64,000 nt of DNA, from NCBI GenBank assembly GCA_949361645.1, contig OX442416.1, positions 16,620,993 through 16,684,992 of the forward strand. Reading direction: 5' to 3'. Source of the DNA: Spongilla lacustris. Its lineage: Eukaryota; Porifera; Demospongiae; Spongillida; Spongillidae. Below are positions 10,878 through 24,146 of the stretch, piece after piece (position 1 is the stretch's first letter; each line of letters opens with the position of its first letter). The notes below the pieces were generated by a model that was not told the DNA's origin, searched no databases, and worked only from the letters and a program-made list of their open reading frames with translations. The position numbers and the translations under genes are program-made.

Positions 10878-13800
10878 TATACCCTTTGCTGACAGGCGAT
10901 TTTAGTGACTGACACAGGCGATTTTCATGTGGAAAGTACTTGGATACTCATTGGAAACAACTCCGTAATGTACAAATATGGGCAGGTATAAATTTTTCCT
11001 GCTTAATTAAATTCATTGTTACGTAAAAGCACGTGATATAATTCTTCTTGCCAGTATACTCCGCAAAATCAAAATTGATTAGCAACTTGGTTCAGTTGCA
11101 TGAACTTGCATCGCAATTTGTTCCCGCCGTGATGTGTCTTCATTTGAACACAAGGCAGAGCTATCCCACGGACACACTCGCGTGCATTTGGATCGCTTTC
11201 AGGCAAATGAGTCGAACAACCCCTTCCCCCCTTCCCCTCCCCCCCCCCCCTCTATACAAAACGGGGTCACCATCACATTTAAAAGTTTTAATATTTATAG
11301 ATTTTGTCCACCCGTATTGGCACCGTCACGTACGCGTTCTGGTATATTCATGTATTAATTATTAATACAAAATTCGACACCCCCCTTCCCGAAGCCGGCT
11401 GTGTACGCTGCGCGCCCATGTCATTCGTATTCGTACGCAATCGTTAATCGTCACATTAATTGTCGCGATCGGTGGCGCCAGCTTTCTGATTGAAATTCTT
11501 TTGTACCATAAATACACTCTCTTCGCGTAGCATTTACACTGAGCAACGTGCCTGCAAACGCGGATAGATTGCATCGCAGTTTTCTGCGACTACATGTATG
11601 TTTTGAAGTCGTTTCGCACTTTATAAAAACTGTATCGCAAAATGCGATGCGAATCCGGTTAAATTATTCCCTGCTTGGGAATATCGTCGCGATTGTTAAG
11701 CAGCTCTAGCTTAATGCAGTACATACCACAGATAGAGGTAATCCTTTATATGCACGTGCGTATTAGTTGTATACTAGTAGCCAGTACGCGCATGCATGCC
11801 TGCCTGATACATGTAGATCATGCAGGGCGGTTTGTTGACCTTGTTTATCTCGCTACGTTAATTGTGAGCGACATAATTGCCTAAGGAAAAACTGTCGCCT
11901 CGATTGATTCCTAGGCACGATCAGTCACTGGGCACGATTGTCCCCCCGGACATTGGTGCCTATAGGAATGAGTCCCCTCTAGGCATTATTGTCCCCCAAG
12001 GCCGGACATTTTTTCCTAGGCACTCCCTCCCCCCCCCCCCCCCCCACCTCCGAATACTTAGTCTAAGTTTGCAATACAAGTTTAACGAAACATTTATCCT
12101 TCAAATCCTAGTAATCTGCGTGTGTTGTATTAATTAGCACACATGGACAGTCAGTTTACGAGATATCAGTGGTTAGACGTGGACCATCGCTTCTACAGTG
12201 TATTTCTCAGGGAGGTATCTAATTGGATTCTCAGAAATGTTCGTTTAGACAGTGGTAACAAACGCACGGTTATTGTAAGGATCTGAGACTGATTGGCTAA
12301 AGTTAAGATAGTGCATGGAAACTAGCTAGCGTGCGATAAAAGAGAAAAAAAAGAGCCTCGGTAAAAATAATGAAACTTAAATGCTTGTGTACCATGAATC
12401 GGTATGATGTCTTGATGGTTCGATCCGACCATGATTGTATATAGAAGAATGACTGTTTGCTTGCACATACAATGTACATACATGTACATGTACATGTACG
12501 TGAAATAGCTGACTTATATTACTTACAAAACAAATAATATAGTCATGCAAAAGCATAATTAGCTGAACTTAACTTCCTCCAAAAGGCAATTTAGTAATAC
12601 TTTGGGGGTCAAGTATGATATATAACATTAAAAATTAAAATCGGTCACCCGCTTTTCTCTTGATGGCAGTTAAATCTACCTATCTTAATGAACAGAGCTT
12701 CTGTATGAAAATATACAACTTTATAGTGGTGCGTGGTACTAATTACTATTTTAATTCTATATTGCTACTCTACTTACTATTTAAAAATTTACTAGGTGTG
12801 CATGTACAGTAACCATGCATGCATATTCCTCTTTGATAGGAACTTGATTATAATGCACAATGCTGGCCATGCAAATTATGGATTCATTGTGGTAAAGAAA
12901 GCACTTCTAATGGTAAGTGGATTTACAGCTTCAACCCTTGGTGAAGTGCTATAGCTTTTCAACCTCAGAAAACAGACATGCACATTTGAATTGTGGCATC
13001 AAGTGAAGTGATAGTTGAGGCCGGAGTGAAATTTGAGGATGGGTGATCATAAATGGCTCTGCAGTAAATACCCGTCTGACATATGAACTGCTGTGACTGC
13101 TTATATATGTGTATATGGGAACATAAAATTGTGCCTCTTAAAGTATATGTGGTGGCCTTTTTCTCTTTCCTGTATAGCCGTTGCTGGACCTTAATATTAA
13201 TATAGTTGTATAATATATGTTGTGCGGATTGAGTAAACTACTGTGACCGGATTTATAACTAACTATTTATGCCGATTATTCATGAAAAAAACCCGCTCAC
13301 TTCCATGGACAGTGGCTCCGCAAGTATAACTCTGTTCAAGTATTTAACCTTTAATGTTTTGAACACACTGAGTTTGACCAGCATCCAGTCCCCATGCAGT
13401 ACAGCAGACAAGCACCGTATAGTTTTTAAGTGCTTCATTGTGTTGTTAACATTGAAGCTAATGTAGAAGTGTCAATTGTAAATTTGTTATGTTTACATAG
13501 AAATACTGAATAGAGGAAAGGGAAACATATCCAGTAAACAACAAACGTTATTGATATTAAACCTAGCTGGTAGGGTTTAATTTAGAGGTTGTTATTCCGC
13601 TCTAATCATGAGTTCAAATCCCGGGATCTTTTTACCTTTGTATTTGCTGTGTACTTCACCAAGGCTTGATAATTAAATCAAAACGACTGCAGAATGCCTC
13701 AGCAGTAGACCAGGCTAGTTTTTAAGTTTTAAAACACGTCCCTTATTTAATAAATGTAAATGCTGTTCAAATCGAATACTTGTTTTGGCCAACGAATTTT

Positions 13801-14591
13801 GACCCTTATTAATCGGAACGTTAATGCCCCCTGTAGATATAATTAATCTTTCTACGAAGTTTCAAGAAGATTTGACGAAACGCCTGGTAACTTTAATTTT
13901 ACGATGTGCCAGTTACTGAATACACCATGCAGGATCTAAAAAAACACCATTATTAACATATAACTCGCCCGCAATGCAAATATATATCGAATGTCTAAAG
14001 TACGGGGAATATTTCTAGAAGGCATCATATCGTCGCCTACTCTGGCAAGTCTGCTGGAGCCTCTATAAGCGATTTTTCCAATACACCCCTTTAGTCATCG
14101 TGCAAAAAGTAATAACAGTGGCCGGATACCGTTAATTATAATATAACTCCATACTGTAATAAAATAGAGAGAGTAGCGCAACAGTGGTGTAACGTTTACC
14201 AAAAATCTGGGGGGGGGGGGGGGGGGGCCCCGCCGCCTATGTTATATGCATGTTTCGATGTCCAATAAGATCCATGTAATTGTGTATCTAACTGACTAAG
14301 GCACTACAGCTTGAAATTCCCGGCATTCTCGTTCTTCGAAACGGTTTCTATATCGCGTTCATGACAAATAAAGAAGAACAAAATGGCGCTGTTCGGGACC
14401 AGGGATGAGGAAGGACAGGATCCCCCTTGCATGGTCTCTTGAACGGCACGGTATTATTTATAACCGTTTTCATGCAGCGATACGCGGAGTCTCGCTAGAA
14501 GTGGGTCCTTTTTTAATGGCTTCATAATCGATATCGGGGTAAAATCCATGTGCACATGACTTGGCACCAATGATATGAATGGCCGGATGAC
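10878..14591. other. Long noncoding region, no recognised gene
   Basis: The first 60 bases right of the pseudogene start match the 5' flank of giant gene 1 (TGAAAATCGCCTGT). After that the region is AT-rich with C runs at about 11236-11250 and 12028-12044 and a G run at 14210-14227. A faintly tRNA-like B box (AGTTCAAATCCCGGG) occurs near 13611. No convincing coding segment is visible. Confidence 0.55.
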
Positions 14592-15602
14592 ATGAAAAAA
14601 GGTGTGGCATGCCTTTATATAGTTGTCAATTTATTTATTACAGCATTTTGGTGTGCTTATGAATGTTCAAACGTGTTCAATATCAATTTCAAAGAGAAGA
14701 CGACTGCATCTATATGCGACGGGGTACGAATGTGTGACCTTGTACATACTGCTGGGATTGTATACACCGCACTTAATATTGTGGCTGTACTTATGTGCCT
14801 ACTAGGAGCAATCTTGGTATTTATTCTCAAGATGTGCAAAAAGATCGTCTATCGATTGGCTCTATACCAAGTGGTGGGTGCGTTGTTCTTAGCAGTGATG
14901 GATATCTTCGAGACGACCATTTTTATAAAATACGACGAAGACCCAAAACTTTATGATGGATTATGTAAAGCCATTGGATTGCTTGGTATGTACGCTCAAT
15001 GGATGAATCTGCTCTTCACGATGTGGGTAACGTTTCATCTCTTCTGTTTTGCGGTACTCCACAAGAACCCGAAGAAGCTTGAAGCGTTTTACGTTGTGAC
15101 GTCACTTCTCGTACCAGCAGTGATAGCGTGTGTACCTCTGATAACAAATACTTATCGGTACTCAGCCCAAGTCGACACGTGCTACATTTTTACCCCAAAC
15201 GATACAGATCACATTGCCTTCATTGAAAACACAGTGCTTTGGAACGGTCCTGCGATGATTTTTCTTCTCGTATCCTCCGCGGCGATGGTTGTCATAGTGA
15301 TAAAACTGGCTAATAGGGTGTGTTGGAGATTAAAATACACAGAGGGGGATCAGTTCTTGAAGGCACTTAAGCAGCTCCTTCCGTTGGCTGCTTTTCCATT
15401 TTTGTTCTTCATTTTCTACGTACCGGTATTCGCATTTAATGTATATAGTGAGTCATCCTCAACACCTTCACCGAACATACCTTTGTTATTTGCTCTTTCC
15501 GTATGTGCTCCTATGTGGAGCATAACGTCAGGTATAACCTTAATAGCTCACATCTGTGTGGCTAAATACTTAGCAAGAAGGCGGACTCAGGTGCTTTACT
15601 GA
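14592..15602 (+). CDS. Orphan seven-transmembrane receptor (GPCR-like)
   Basis: An uninterrupted single-exon frame encodes 336 residues. A hydrophobic N-terminus (about 4-22) reads as a signal peptide, followed by seven hydrophobic spans at about 52-80, 86-110, 122-152, 164-186, 212-236, 257-283 and 295-320. A Cys just before span 3 (DGLCKAIG) and one in the loop before span 5 (VDTCYIF) sit where the usual GPCR disulfide forms. The last intracellular segment is short and basic (KYLARRRTQ). The length fits a compact receptor. I do not see a clear DRY or NPxxY motif, so I would not place it in class A; a cAMP-receptor-like or sponge-specific orphan group is possible. The ligand is unknown. It lies less than 200 bp from the giant foldback element. 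Confidence 0.75.
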   Translation: MKKGVACLYIVVNLFITAFWCAYECSNVFNINFKEKTTASICDGVRMCDLVHTAGIVYTALNIVAVLMCLLGAILVFILKMCKKIVYRLALYQVVGALFLAVMDIFETTIFIKYDEDPKLYDGLCKAIGLLGMYAQWMNLLFTMWVTFHLFCFAVLHKNPKKLEAFYVVTSLLVPAVIACVPLITNTYRYSAQVDTCYIFTPNDTDHIAFIENTVLWNGPAMIFLLVSSAAMVVIVIKLANRVCWRLKYTEGDQFLKALKQLLPLAAFPFLFFIFYVPVFAFNVYSESSSTPSPNIPLLFALSVCAPMWSITSGITLIAHICVAKYLARRRTQVLY

Positions 15603-15619
15603 AATTCCCCAGTGCGGCC

Positions 15620-15785
15620 TATACAACTGTATATATATACCATAATTATACTATATAATTATAATTATATATATATACATGTATATATATATACATGTAT
15701 AATTATGTAACTATACATGTATCAGATTGTACAATTGTAGGTAGTTATATATAATACATGTACATGTATGTATATATATATATGG
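15620..15785. repeat. AT-rich (TA)n / ATACATGTAT tract
   Basis: Alternating TA with embedded ACATGTAT, abutting the left end of the foldback element. Self-complementary and probably the insertion target. Confidence 0.9.
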
Positions 15786-16700
15786 AACGTTCTATGCGAT
15801 TTTGATGCTTGTGAATTTATATATATAACATCCAATTCAAAGCGCTATATCTTCCACACGGTTTGAGCTCTTGACTTTCTATTTTCAGCACTTCATACCA
15901 CACCATTTCTGTATGCTAAAATATAATTTGGGGTCTTGCACTTACTCCGTGCCAGTATTGCAACGTCCGATACCCCACCGGGTTCAAACCCACCATAACT
16001 TTCGGTAGGAGTAATCAAATCGCTTCAAATTCGGTTTGTAGGTAGGGAGGTCCTATACCTATTGATTTGTTCTGTTCGTTAATTTTCATGCCATCCGTTA
16101 CGGAGAAACAGCTGTGCAAAGTAAGTACACGTTTCCCGCTCGAATCGCGCCTTTATATGTGCACGGAACAGTTTCCATTCTCCGGAGTGCATGAATATTC
16201 AACTATTCCTATAGGGCGTGATAACCACACCTATAAGGTCACCAAACAAACGGGCGGCTGAATTGTAGTGCTTGTTAGTATAGACTTACGGTTGTTTTTC
16301 GGTGTAGATAAACGATATGGTGACGTATAACACGAGTGAACGCGAGCTCGTCGAGTTTCACTGAATCAGTCGGCGGATGAGTTCGAACTGTACGAATACG
16401 ACGATCGATATTCAAGATACATTGGACGAGGATGGAGAGATTGAGAAAGGTAGTGATGGCGGTCTTACCACTGAAGATGGTGGTTGTGTTAGTGATAGGG
16501 AGTGAGCAGCCCCTAAATTACCAAAAGAGCCACCAGCCCCACCCCCACATAGGCAGGGGCTAATGGGGCTAGGCCCTTCACTGCAAGTTCGCTCAGCAGC
16601 CCTGGGGCCAAAGAGGCCATCCCCACACTACAGAACCACAAGCCCCCTCACTGCAAGTGCACACTATATACCTTTGGAACCATTAAGCCCCATGCTGCAA
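15760..16700 (+). repeat. Left terminal inverted arm of the giant foldback
   Basis: Nearly identical to the reverse complement of 23952-24892; the first indel is near 16707. A 64-codon open frame (16067-16261) is identical in both arms. The segment around TATTGATTTGTTCTGTTCGT (16058) to CGCGCC also occurs in the small foldback at 51855-52659. Confidence 0.92.
16377..16505 (+). CDS. Acidic 42-residue ORF at inner edge of left arm
   Basis: ATG to TGA encodes an acidic peptide beginning MSSNCTNTTIDIQD and ending CVSDRE. The same ORF is perfectly repeated on the minus strand at 24147-24275. Acidic N-termini are common in transposase genes, so this could be the relic first coding piece of a lost transposase. 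That is speculation: identity between arms follows from the palindrome itself and does not prove selection. Confidence 0.2.
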   Translation: MSSNCTNTTIDIQDTLDEDGEIEKGSDGGLTTEDGGCVSDRE

Positions 16701-17059
16701 TTTAAATAGCCTCACATTCCAAATAGTGGAGCCAACAAGTGGAATTAACAGGCCCCATAATTCCAGCAAGGGAGCCACCAGCTAACCTGGCCAATGGAGC
16801 TAGCATCCACAATGCCAGTGGAGACACCAGCCCTCTCACAAATAGATCATCTGACCCCCACACTGCCAGGAGGGATGTGGCCCCCAGAATAATGCCAATG
16901 GAGATGCCAGCCCTCAGGCTGCAAATGGAATCAGCATCCCCAACAATTTCAGGGGAGCCATGAACTACATGTACCAACAACACGTGATGACCTCACTACC
17001 AGATCAACCATTAGCCCTCACTCCGCAAGTGGTCTTAACAGGTCCCACTCACTGGGGCC

Positions 17060-17090
<31 letters not shown>

Positions 17091-19255
17091 ACTACCTTTC
17101 CTTCAATGCAAGTTGAGTCAGCTGGGATCCCCACACAGTAGAACCACCAGCCCCCTCACCGCAAGCTCATGAACAATAGCAGCGGAACCTGTAAAGTCTA
17201 CACTGGAACTGAACTTAATAAAGCCTCACACAGCAGTCAGCAGCCCATGGAACCATTCTTACAGAACACCCTCAGCTACCCAGGGCCAATGGGGTAGCCT
17301 CCACAAAGTCAGTGAAGATGCCACCCCAAGATGAGTCAGCAGCCCCTACACAAACAAGGGCCAATAGGGCCTGCCCCACACAATACAACCACCAGCCCCT
17401 CTCTGCTCACTTCAAATAGAGCCACTAGACCCTCTACCAGTACACACTGAAAGTCCAGACAGCAGGCCACACCAGTGGAGCCCTCTCACAGATGGAGCCC
17501 AGCAAGGAAGTACCAGCTGCCACACAACCAGTGGTCAATTGAGCCCCCATAATAATGCCAGTGGAGAAACCAGCCCTCGCACTGCAAATGGATTCAGCAA
17601 CCCCAAAAATTTCAGGGGAGCCATGAACTACATGTAAATGTACTTGCATGTACCAAAGAAACCCCAAAGGCCCATCAAACACAAGTGGAACTTTAAGTCC
17701 TCATAGTTAATACGTAGCAGTCCCCCCCCCTCCCCCCCCCCCCCCACTACCTGTCCTATACAATGAAAGAGGGGCCAATCAGCCAATGAGACAGTACAAC
17801 CACCAACCCTCTTCATTCGTCAGGGGACATGTACCAAGAACACATGCTGTCACTACCAGTTGAACCATTATCACTCAATGCAAGTGGACTTAACCGGCCC
17901 ACCACACACTGGTGCCAGCCCTCGCCCCTCCCCCCTCTCAGCCCCCCTCTGCTCACTACCTGTCCTTCACTGCAAGTTGCGTCAGCAGTCCATGGGCCAA
18001 TGGGGCCAAGAACTACCACTCCGCATCACTGCAATCACACACTACCTTTGGAACCAACCATTAACCCCCATACTGCAAGTGAACTCAATACTGCAAAACC
18101 TGACCCCCACACTACCAGCAAGGACCACCAGCTGCCACACAACCAGAGGATCAATGTGGCCCCCACTTAATGCCAGTGGAGAAGGCAGCCCTCAGACTGT
18201 AAATTGAGTTGGTAGCCCCAACAATTTCAGGGGACATGTGCATGTACGCACATGTACCAACATTTGGAATCACACATGCCCCACCAATGGAACCAGTGGA
18301 ACATTTAGCCCTCACAGCAAGTGAACTTATTACTTAGCAGTCCCCACAACACCCCCTCCCACTACCTGTCCTTCACTGAACGAGGGGGCTAATGGGACCA
18401 TCCCCACACAGTACAACTACCAGCCTTCCTCATAGCAAGCCAATGGAACCATTAACTCCCAAGCTGCAATTGAACATAATAACCTCACACTGCAAGTCCA
18501 GTCAAAAGCGCTGCACAACCAGTGGAGCCACCAGCCCTTCCACATATGGTGTTATCAGACCGTTCACTGCCAGCAGGAGGGTCAATGGGGCCCCCATAAT
18601 AATGCTCATTGACCCTGGTTCAAGATACATTGGTCAAGGATGATGGCGGTCGTAACACTGACGATGGTGGTTGTGTTAGTGACAGGGAGTGAGCAGCCCC
18701 TAAATTACCAAAAGAGCCACCAGCCCCACCCCCACATAGCCAGGGGCTAATGGGGCTAGGCCCTTCACTGCAAGTTCCCTCAGCAGCCCTGGGGCCAAAG
18801 AGGCCATCCCCACACAGCAGAACCACAAGCCTCCTTACTGCAAGTGCACACTATATACCTTTGGAACCATTAAGCCCCATGCTGCAATTTAAATTATTAA
18901 TAATAGCCTCACATTCCAAATAGTGGAGCCAACAAGTGGAATTAATAGGCCCCATAATTCCAGTAAGGGAGCCACCAGCTAACCTGGTCAATGGAGCTAG
19001 CGTCCACAATGCCAGTGGAGACACCAGCCCTCTCACAGAAAGATCATCAGACCCCCCACACTGACAGCAGGGATGTAGCCCCACAATAATGCCAGTGGAG
19101 ATGCCAGCCCTCAGGCTGCAAATGGAATCAGCATCCCCAACCATTTCAGGGGAGCCATGAACTACATGTACCAACAACACGTGATCACCTCACTAACAGA
19201 TCAACCATTAGCCCTCACTCCTCAAGTGGACTTAACAGGCCCCACACCCAGGGGC

Positions 19256-19288
<33 letters not shown>

Positions 19289-20710
19289 TTCGTTCAATGC
19301 AAGTTGAGTCAGCTGAGACCCCCCGACCCCCCACATAGTAGAAAAACCAGCCCCCTCACCGCAAGCTCATGAGCAATAGCAGTGGAACCTGTAAAGTCTA
19401 CACTGCAATTGAACTTAATAGCCGCAGTCAGAAGCCCATGGAACCATTCTTACAGAACACCCTCAGCTACCCAGGGCCAATGGGGTAGCCTCCACAAAGT
19501 CAGTCAAGACGCCACCCCAAGTTGAGTCAGCAGCCCCCACACAAACAAGGTCCTGTAGGGCCAGCTCCGCACAGTAGAACCACCAGCCCCTCTCTGCTCA
19601 CTTCAAACGGAGCCACTAGACCCTCTACCAGTACACACTGCAAGTCCAAACAGCAGCCCACACCAGTGGAGCCCTCTCACAGATGGAGCCCAGCACGGAA
19701 GTATCAGCTGCCACACAACCAGTGGTCAAATTGAGCTCCCAGAATAATGCCAGTTAGCCCTCGCACTGCAAATGGATTCAGCAACCCCAAAAATTTCAGG
19801 GGAACCATGAACTACATGTATATGTACTTGCCCCCACTATCTGTCCTTCAATGAAAGAGGGGCCAATCAGCCAATGGGACAGTACAACCACCAACCCTCC
19901 TCATTGGTCAGGGGACATGTACCAAGAACAACTTAACAGGCCCACCACACACTGGTGCCAGCCCTTGCCCCTCTCCCCCCCCTCACCCCCCCACTTCTCA
20001 CTACCTGTCCTTTACTGCAAGTTGCATCAGCAGACCAGGGGCCAATGGGGCCAAGAACTACCACTCCCCTTCACTGCAATCACACACTACGTACCTTTGG
20101 AACCTGCAACCAATAACCCAAGTGAAATCAATACTGCAAAACCTGACCCCCACATGTACACTGCCAGCAAGGGAGCACCAGCTGCCACACAACCAGAGGG
20201 ATCAATGTGGCCCCCACTTAATGCCAGTGGAGAAGGCAGCCCTCACACTGCAAATGGAGTCAGTAACCCCATGCAACAATTTCAGGGGACATGTACATGT
20301 ACGCACATGTACATGTACCAATGGAATCACACATGCCCCCCTTCAAACACTACCAATGGAACCAGTGGAACTTTTAGCCCTCACAGCAAGTGGACTTATT
20401 ACTTAGATGTCCCCACAACGCTCCCCCCCCCCCCCCCCCAATACCTGTCCTTCACTGAAGGAGGGGGCTAATGGGACCATCCCCACACAGTACAACTACC
20501 AGCCTTCCTCATAGCAAGCCCATGGAACCATTAACTCCCACACTGCAAGTGAACTTAATAACCTCACACTTCAAGTCCAGTCAAAAGTGCTGCACAACCA
20601 GTGGAGCCACCAGCCCTTTCACATATGGTGTTATCAGACCATTCACTGCCAGCAGTGGAGCTAGCAGCTGCACACAACCAGGGTCAATGGGGCCACCATA
20701 ATAATGCCCA
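16450..20710. repeat. Foldback interior, left: C/A-rich modular tandem repeats
   Basis: Two copies of a block of about 2.1 kb begin at GATGGCGGT (16454 and 18642). They share GAGTGAGCAGCCCCTAAATT, the run to ACACTATATACCTTTGGAAC, and later modules with CCAGTGGAG, CACTGCAAGTG and ATTTCAGGGGA. C runs lie at about 17060-17090, 17725-17745, 19260-19288 and 20424-20440. Open frames here are Pro/Ser/Thr-rich and occur in several registers, so I treat them as noncoding. Confidence 0.85.
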
Positions 20711-20734
20711 TACTCTACAAATGGTTACCCTTAA

Positions 20735-21225
20735 TGTGTGGGTTACACTGGTAGTGAGGTAGTGAGGAGGCTGGTGACTTTGCTGAAAGTGTGGGGTCTG
20801 CTAACTTCACTTGGGAAGAAAGCAAGGTGTGATGCATAATATTGTTGCCTTTATGGACTGTGCCTACGTGTGCAATTTACATGCAGTTGTATATTCCACT
20901 TGTTACTTTTTATGACATTTAAAATGGTACTTATTACTACACTGATGTACATAAAGCACTAGTTTCCAGCAAGAGGGTACATGTACATTTTAGAAAAGAA
21001 ATGTACAACTCAAACCTTCTTGTATGCCTTGCTTGCCTATATAAACCAACTACCATGACCCAAAATCTGATAGGGCAGGTAATGATATTCACCCGCCAAT
21101 AACAAGGCTTCACTAAACCTCAGATAAACAGATACAGACAACAGGTATACACATGAACCCACTGCAAATGAAAGGCAACTTCAGTAGTTGTGTTTCTATT
21201 TGTTAGTGGCTCCAATGGGGACTGG
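20735..21225. other. Central spacer of the giant foldback
   Basis: Mixed-composition sequence between the two complementary halves. No gene or RNA is recognised. Confidence 0.6.
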
Positions 21226-21229
21226 TAAT

Positions 21230-24146
21230 AAACATGATGGCTCCCCTAAAAGTGTCCGGGTGCCAAGTCCATATGCAGTTTGGGGGGGAGGCTAGCTCCA
21301 GTGCTAAGTCCAATTGCAGTGAGGGCTAATGGTTCCACTGGTACCATGTGTTGTGTTAGGAGCAGGGAAGCAGGGAATGTGTGGCTCTGTTGGTACATGT
21401 AGTTCAGGGGGCTGGGGTCTCCACTGGCATTATTGTGGGGTGACTCCTGGTTATGTGGCAGCAGATGGCTGGCTGGACTTGCAGTGTGTCTAGTGGCTCC
21501 ATTTGAAGTGAGCAGAGAGGGGCTGGTGGTTCTACTGTGCGGAGCTGGCCCCTACAGGCCCCTGTTTGTGTGGGGGCTGCCGATGCAACTTGGGGTGGCG
21601 TCTTCACTGGATTTGTGGAGGCAACCCCATTGGCCCTGGAATGGTTCCATAAGTCGTGCATGGGCTGCTGACTGCATGGACATGTGAGACTATTAAGTTC
21701 AGTTGTAGGGCACACTTTACAGGTTCCACTGGTATTGTTCACGAGCTTGAGGTGAGGGGGCTGGTGGCTCATCCCAGTGGCCCCTCAACTGCTGACTCAA
21801 CTTACATGCAGCAATAGAAAGGTAGTGGGCTGGGGGGGGGGGGGGGGGCTGGTTCCAGTGCGTGGGACCTGCTAGGTCCACATGCGGAGTGAGGGTTAAT
21901 GGTTCATCTGGTAGTGAGGGCATGTGTTATTGATACATGTAGTTAGTGGCTCCCCTAAAATTGTTGGGGATGCCGACTCCATATGCTGTGTGATGGCTGG
22001 CATCTCCACTGGCATTATTGTGGGGGCCACATTTCTGCTAGCAGTGTGGGGGTATGATAACTCTATTTGTGAGAAGACTGGTAGCTCCAATGTTTGTGTA
22101 GAGCTGCCTACAGGACAGGCTAAATGTTCCACTGGTTCCATTGGTAGTGTTTGAAGGGGGGTATGTGTGATTCCATTGCGTACATGCACATGTCCCTTGA
22201 AATTGTTGCATGGGGTTACTGACTCCATTTACAGTGTGAGGGCTGCCTTCTCCACTGGCATTACGTGGGGGCCTGATAACACCATATGTGGAAGGGCTGG
22301 TGGCTCCACTGGTTGTGCAGCGCTTTTGACTGGACTTGCAGTGTGAGGTTATTAAGTTCAATAGCAGCTTGGGAGTTAATGGTTCCATTGGCTTGCTATG
22401 AGGAAGGCTGGTAGTTGTACTGTGTGGGGATGGTCCCATTAGCCCCCTCGTTCAGTGAAGGACAGGTAGTGGGAGGGGGTGTTGTGGGGACTGCTAAGTA
22501 ATAAGTTCACGTGCTGTGAGGGCTAAACGTTCCACTGGTTCCATTGGTGGGACATGTGTGATTCCATTGGTACATGTGCGTACATGCACATGTCCCCTGA
22601 AATTGTTGCATGGAGTTACTGACTCCATTTGCAGTGTGAGGGCTGCCTTCTCCACTGGCATTAAGTGGGGGCCACATTGATCCTCTGGTTGTGTGGCAGC
22701 TGGTGCTCCCTTGCTGGTAGTGTGGGGGTCAGGTTTTGCAGTATTGATTTCACTTGGGTTATTGGTTGGTTCCAAAGGTACGTAGTGTGTGATTGCAGTG
22801 AGGGGGAGTGGTAGTTCTTGGCCCCATTGGCCCCTGGTCTGCTGACGCAACTTGCAGTAAAGGACAGGTAGTGAGAAGAGGGGGGGGTGGGGGGGAGGGA
22901 CGAGGGCTGGCACCAGTGTGTGGTGGGCCTGTTAAGTTGTTCTGGTACATGTCCCCTGACCAATGAGGAGGGTTGGTGGTTGTACTGTCCCATTGGCTGA
23001 TTGGCCCCTCTTTCATTGAAGGACGGGTAGTGGGGGCAAGTACATATACATGTAGTTCATGGCTCCCCTGAAATTTTTGGGGTTGCTGAATCCATTTGCA
23101 GTGCAAGGGCTGGTTTCTCCACTGGCATTATTCTGGGAGCTCTATTAACCACTGTTTGTGTGGCAGCTGGTACTTCCTTGCTGGGCTCCATCTGTGAGAG
23201 GGCTCCACTGGTGTGGGCTGCTGTCTGGACTTGCAGTGTATACTGGTAGAGGGTTTAGTGGCTCCATTTGAAGTGAGCAGAGAGGGGCTGGTAGTTCTAC
23301 TGTGCAAAGCTGGCCTTACAGGCCCTTGTTTGTGTGGGGGCTGCTGACTCAACTTGGGGTGGCGTCATGACTGACACTGTGGAGGCTTCCCCATTGGCCC
23401 TGGGTAGCTGAGGGTGTTCTGTAAGAATGGTTCCTGGGCTGCTGACTGCAGTGTGAGGCTATTAAGTTCAGTTGCAGTGTAGACTTTACAGGTTCCGCTG
23501 CTATTGTTCATGAGCTTGCGGTGAGGGGGCTGGTTGTTCTACTGTGTGGGGGGTCCCAGCTGACTCAACTTGCATTGAACGAAAGGGGGGGGGGGGGGGG
23601 GGGGGGGGAGGACACTTGCGGAATGAGGGCTAATGGTTGATCTGTTAGTGAGGTCATCACATGTTGTTGGTACATGTAGTTCATGGCACCCCTGAAATGG
23701 TTGGGGATGCTGATTCCATTTGCAGCCTGAGGGCTGGCATCTCCCTGGCATTATTGTGGGGGCTACATCCCTGCTGGCAGTGTGGAGGTCTGATGATCTA
23801 TCTGCGAGAGGGCTGTGTCTCCACTGGCATTGTGGACGCTAGCTCCATTGACCAGGTTAGCTGGTGGCTCCCTTGCTAGAATTATTGGGCCTGTTAATTC
23901 CACTTGTTGGCTCCACTATTTGGAATGTGAGGCTATTTTTAATAATTTAAATTGCAGCATGGGGCTTAATGGTTCCAAAGGTATATAGTGTGCACTTGCA
24001 GTAAGGGGGCTTGTGGTTCTGCTGTGTGGGGATGGCCTCTTTGGCCCCAGGGCTGCTGAGCGAACTTGCAGTGAAGGGCCTAGCCCCATTAGCCCCTGCC
24101 TATGTGGGGGTGGGGCTGGTGGCTCTTTTGGTAATTTAGGGGCTGC
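21230..24146. repeat. Foldback interior, right: G/T-rich modular repeats
   Basis: Reverse-complement counterparts of the left modules: one full block (about 22.22-24.15 kb) and a partial one (about 21.23-22.22 kb). G runs at about 21832-21848 and 23586-23608 match C runs on the left. The right side is shorter, so one arm has gained or lost modules. Confidence 0.85.

Noticed and set aside
13558..13640. tRNA-like segment with B-box AGTTCAAATCCCGGG
   Set aside because: The T-stem does not pair and the D-arm is incomplete; at most a decayed tRNA-derived SINE.
15984..16003. GGGTTCAAACCC in the foldback arm as a tRNA T-arm
   Set aside because: Only a three-base stem and no A box or acceptor stem at the right distance.
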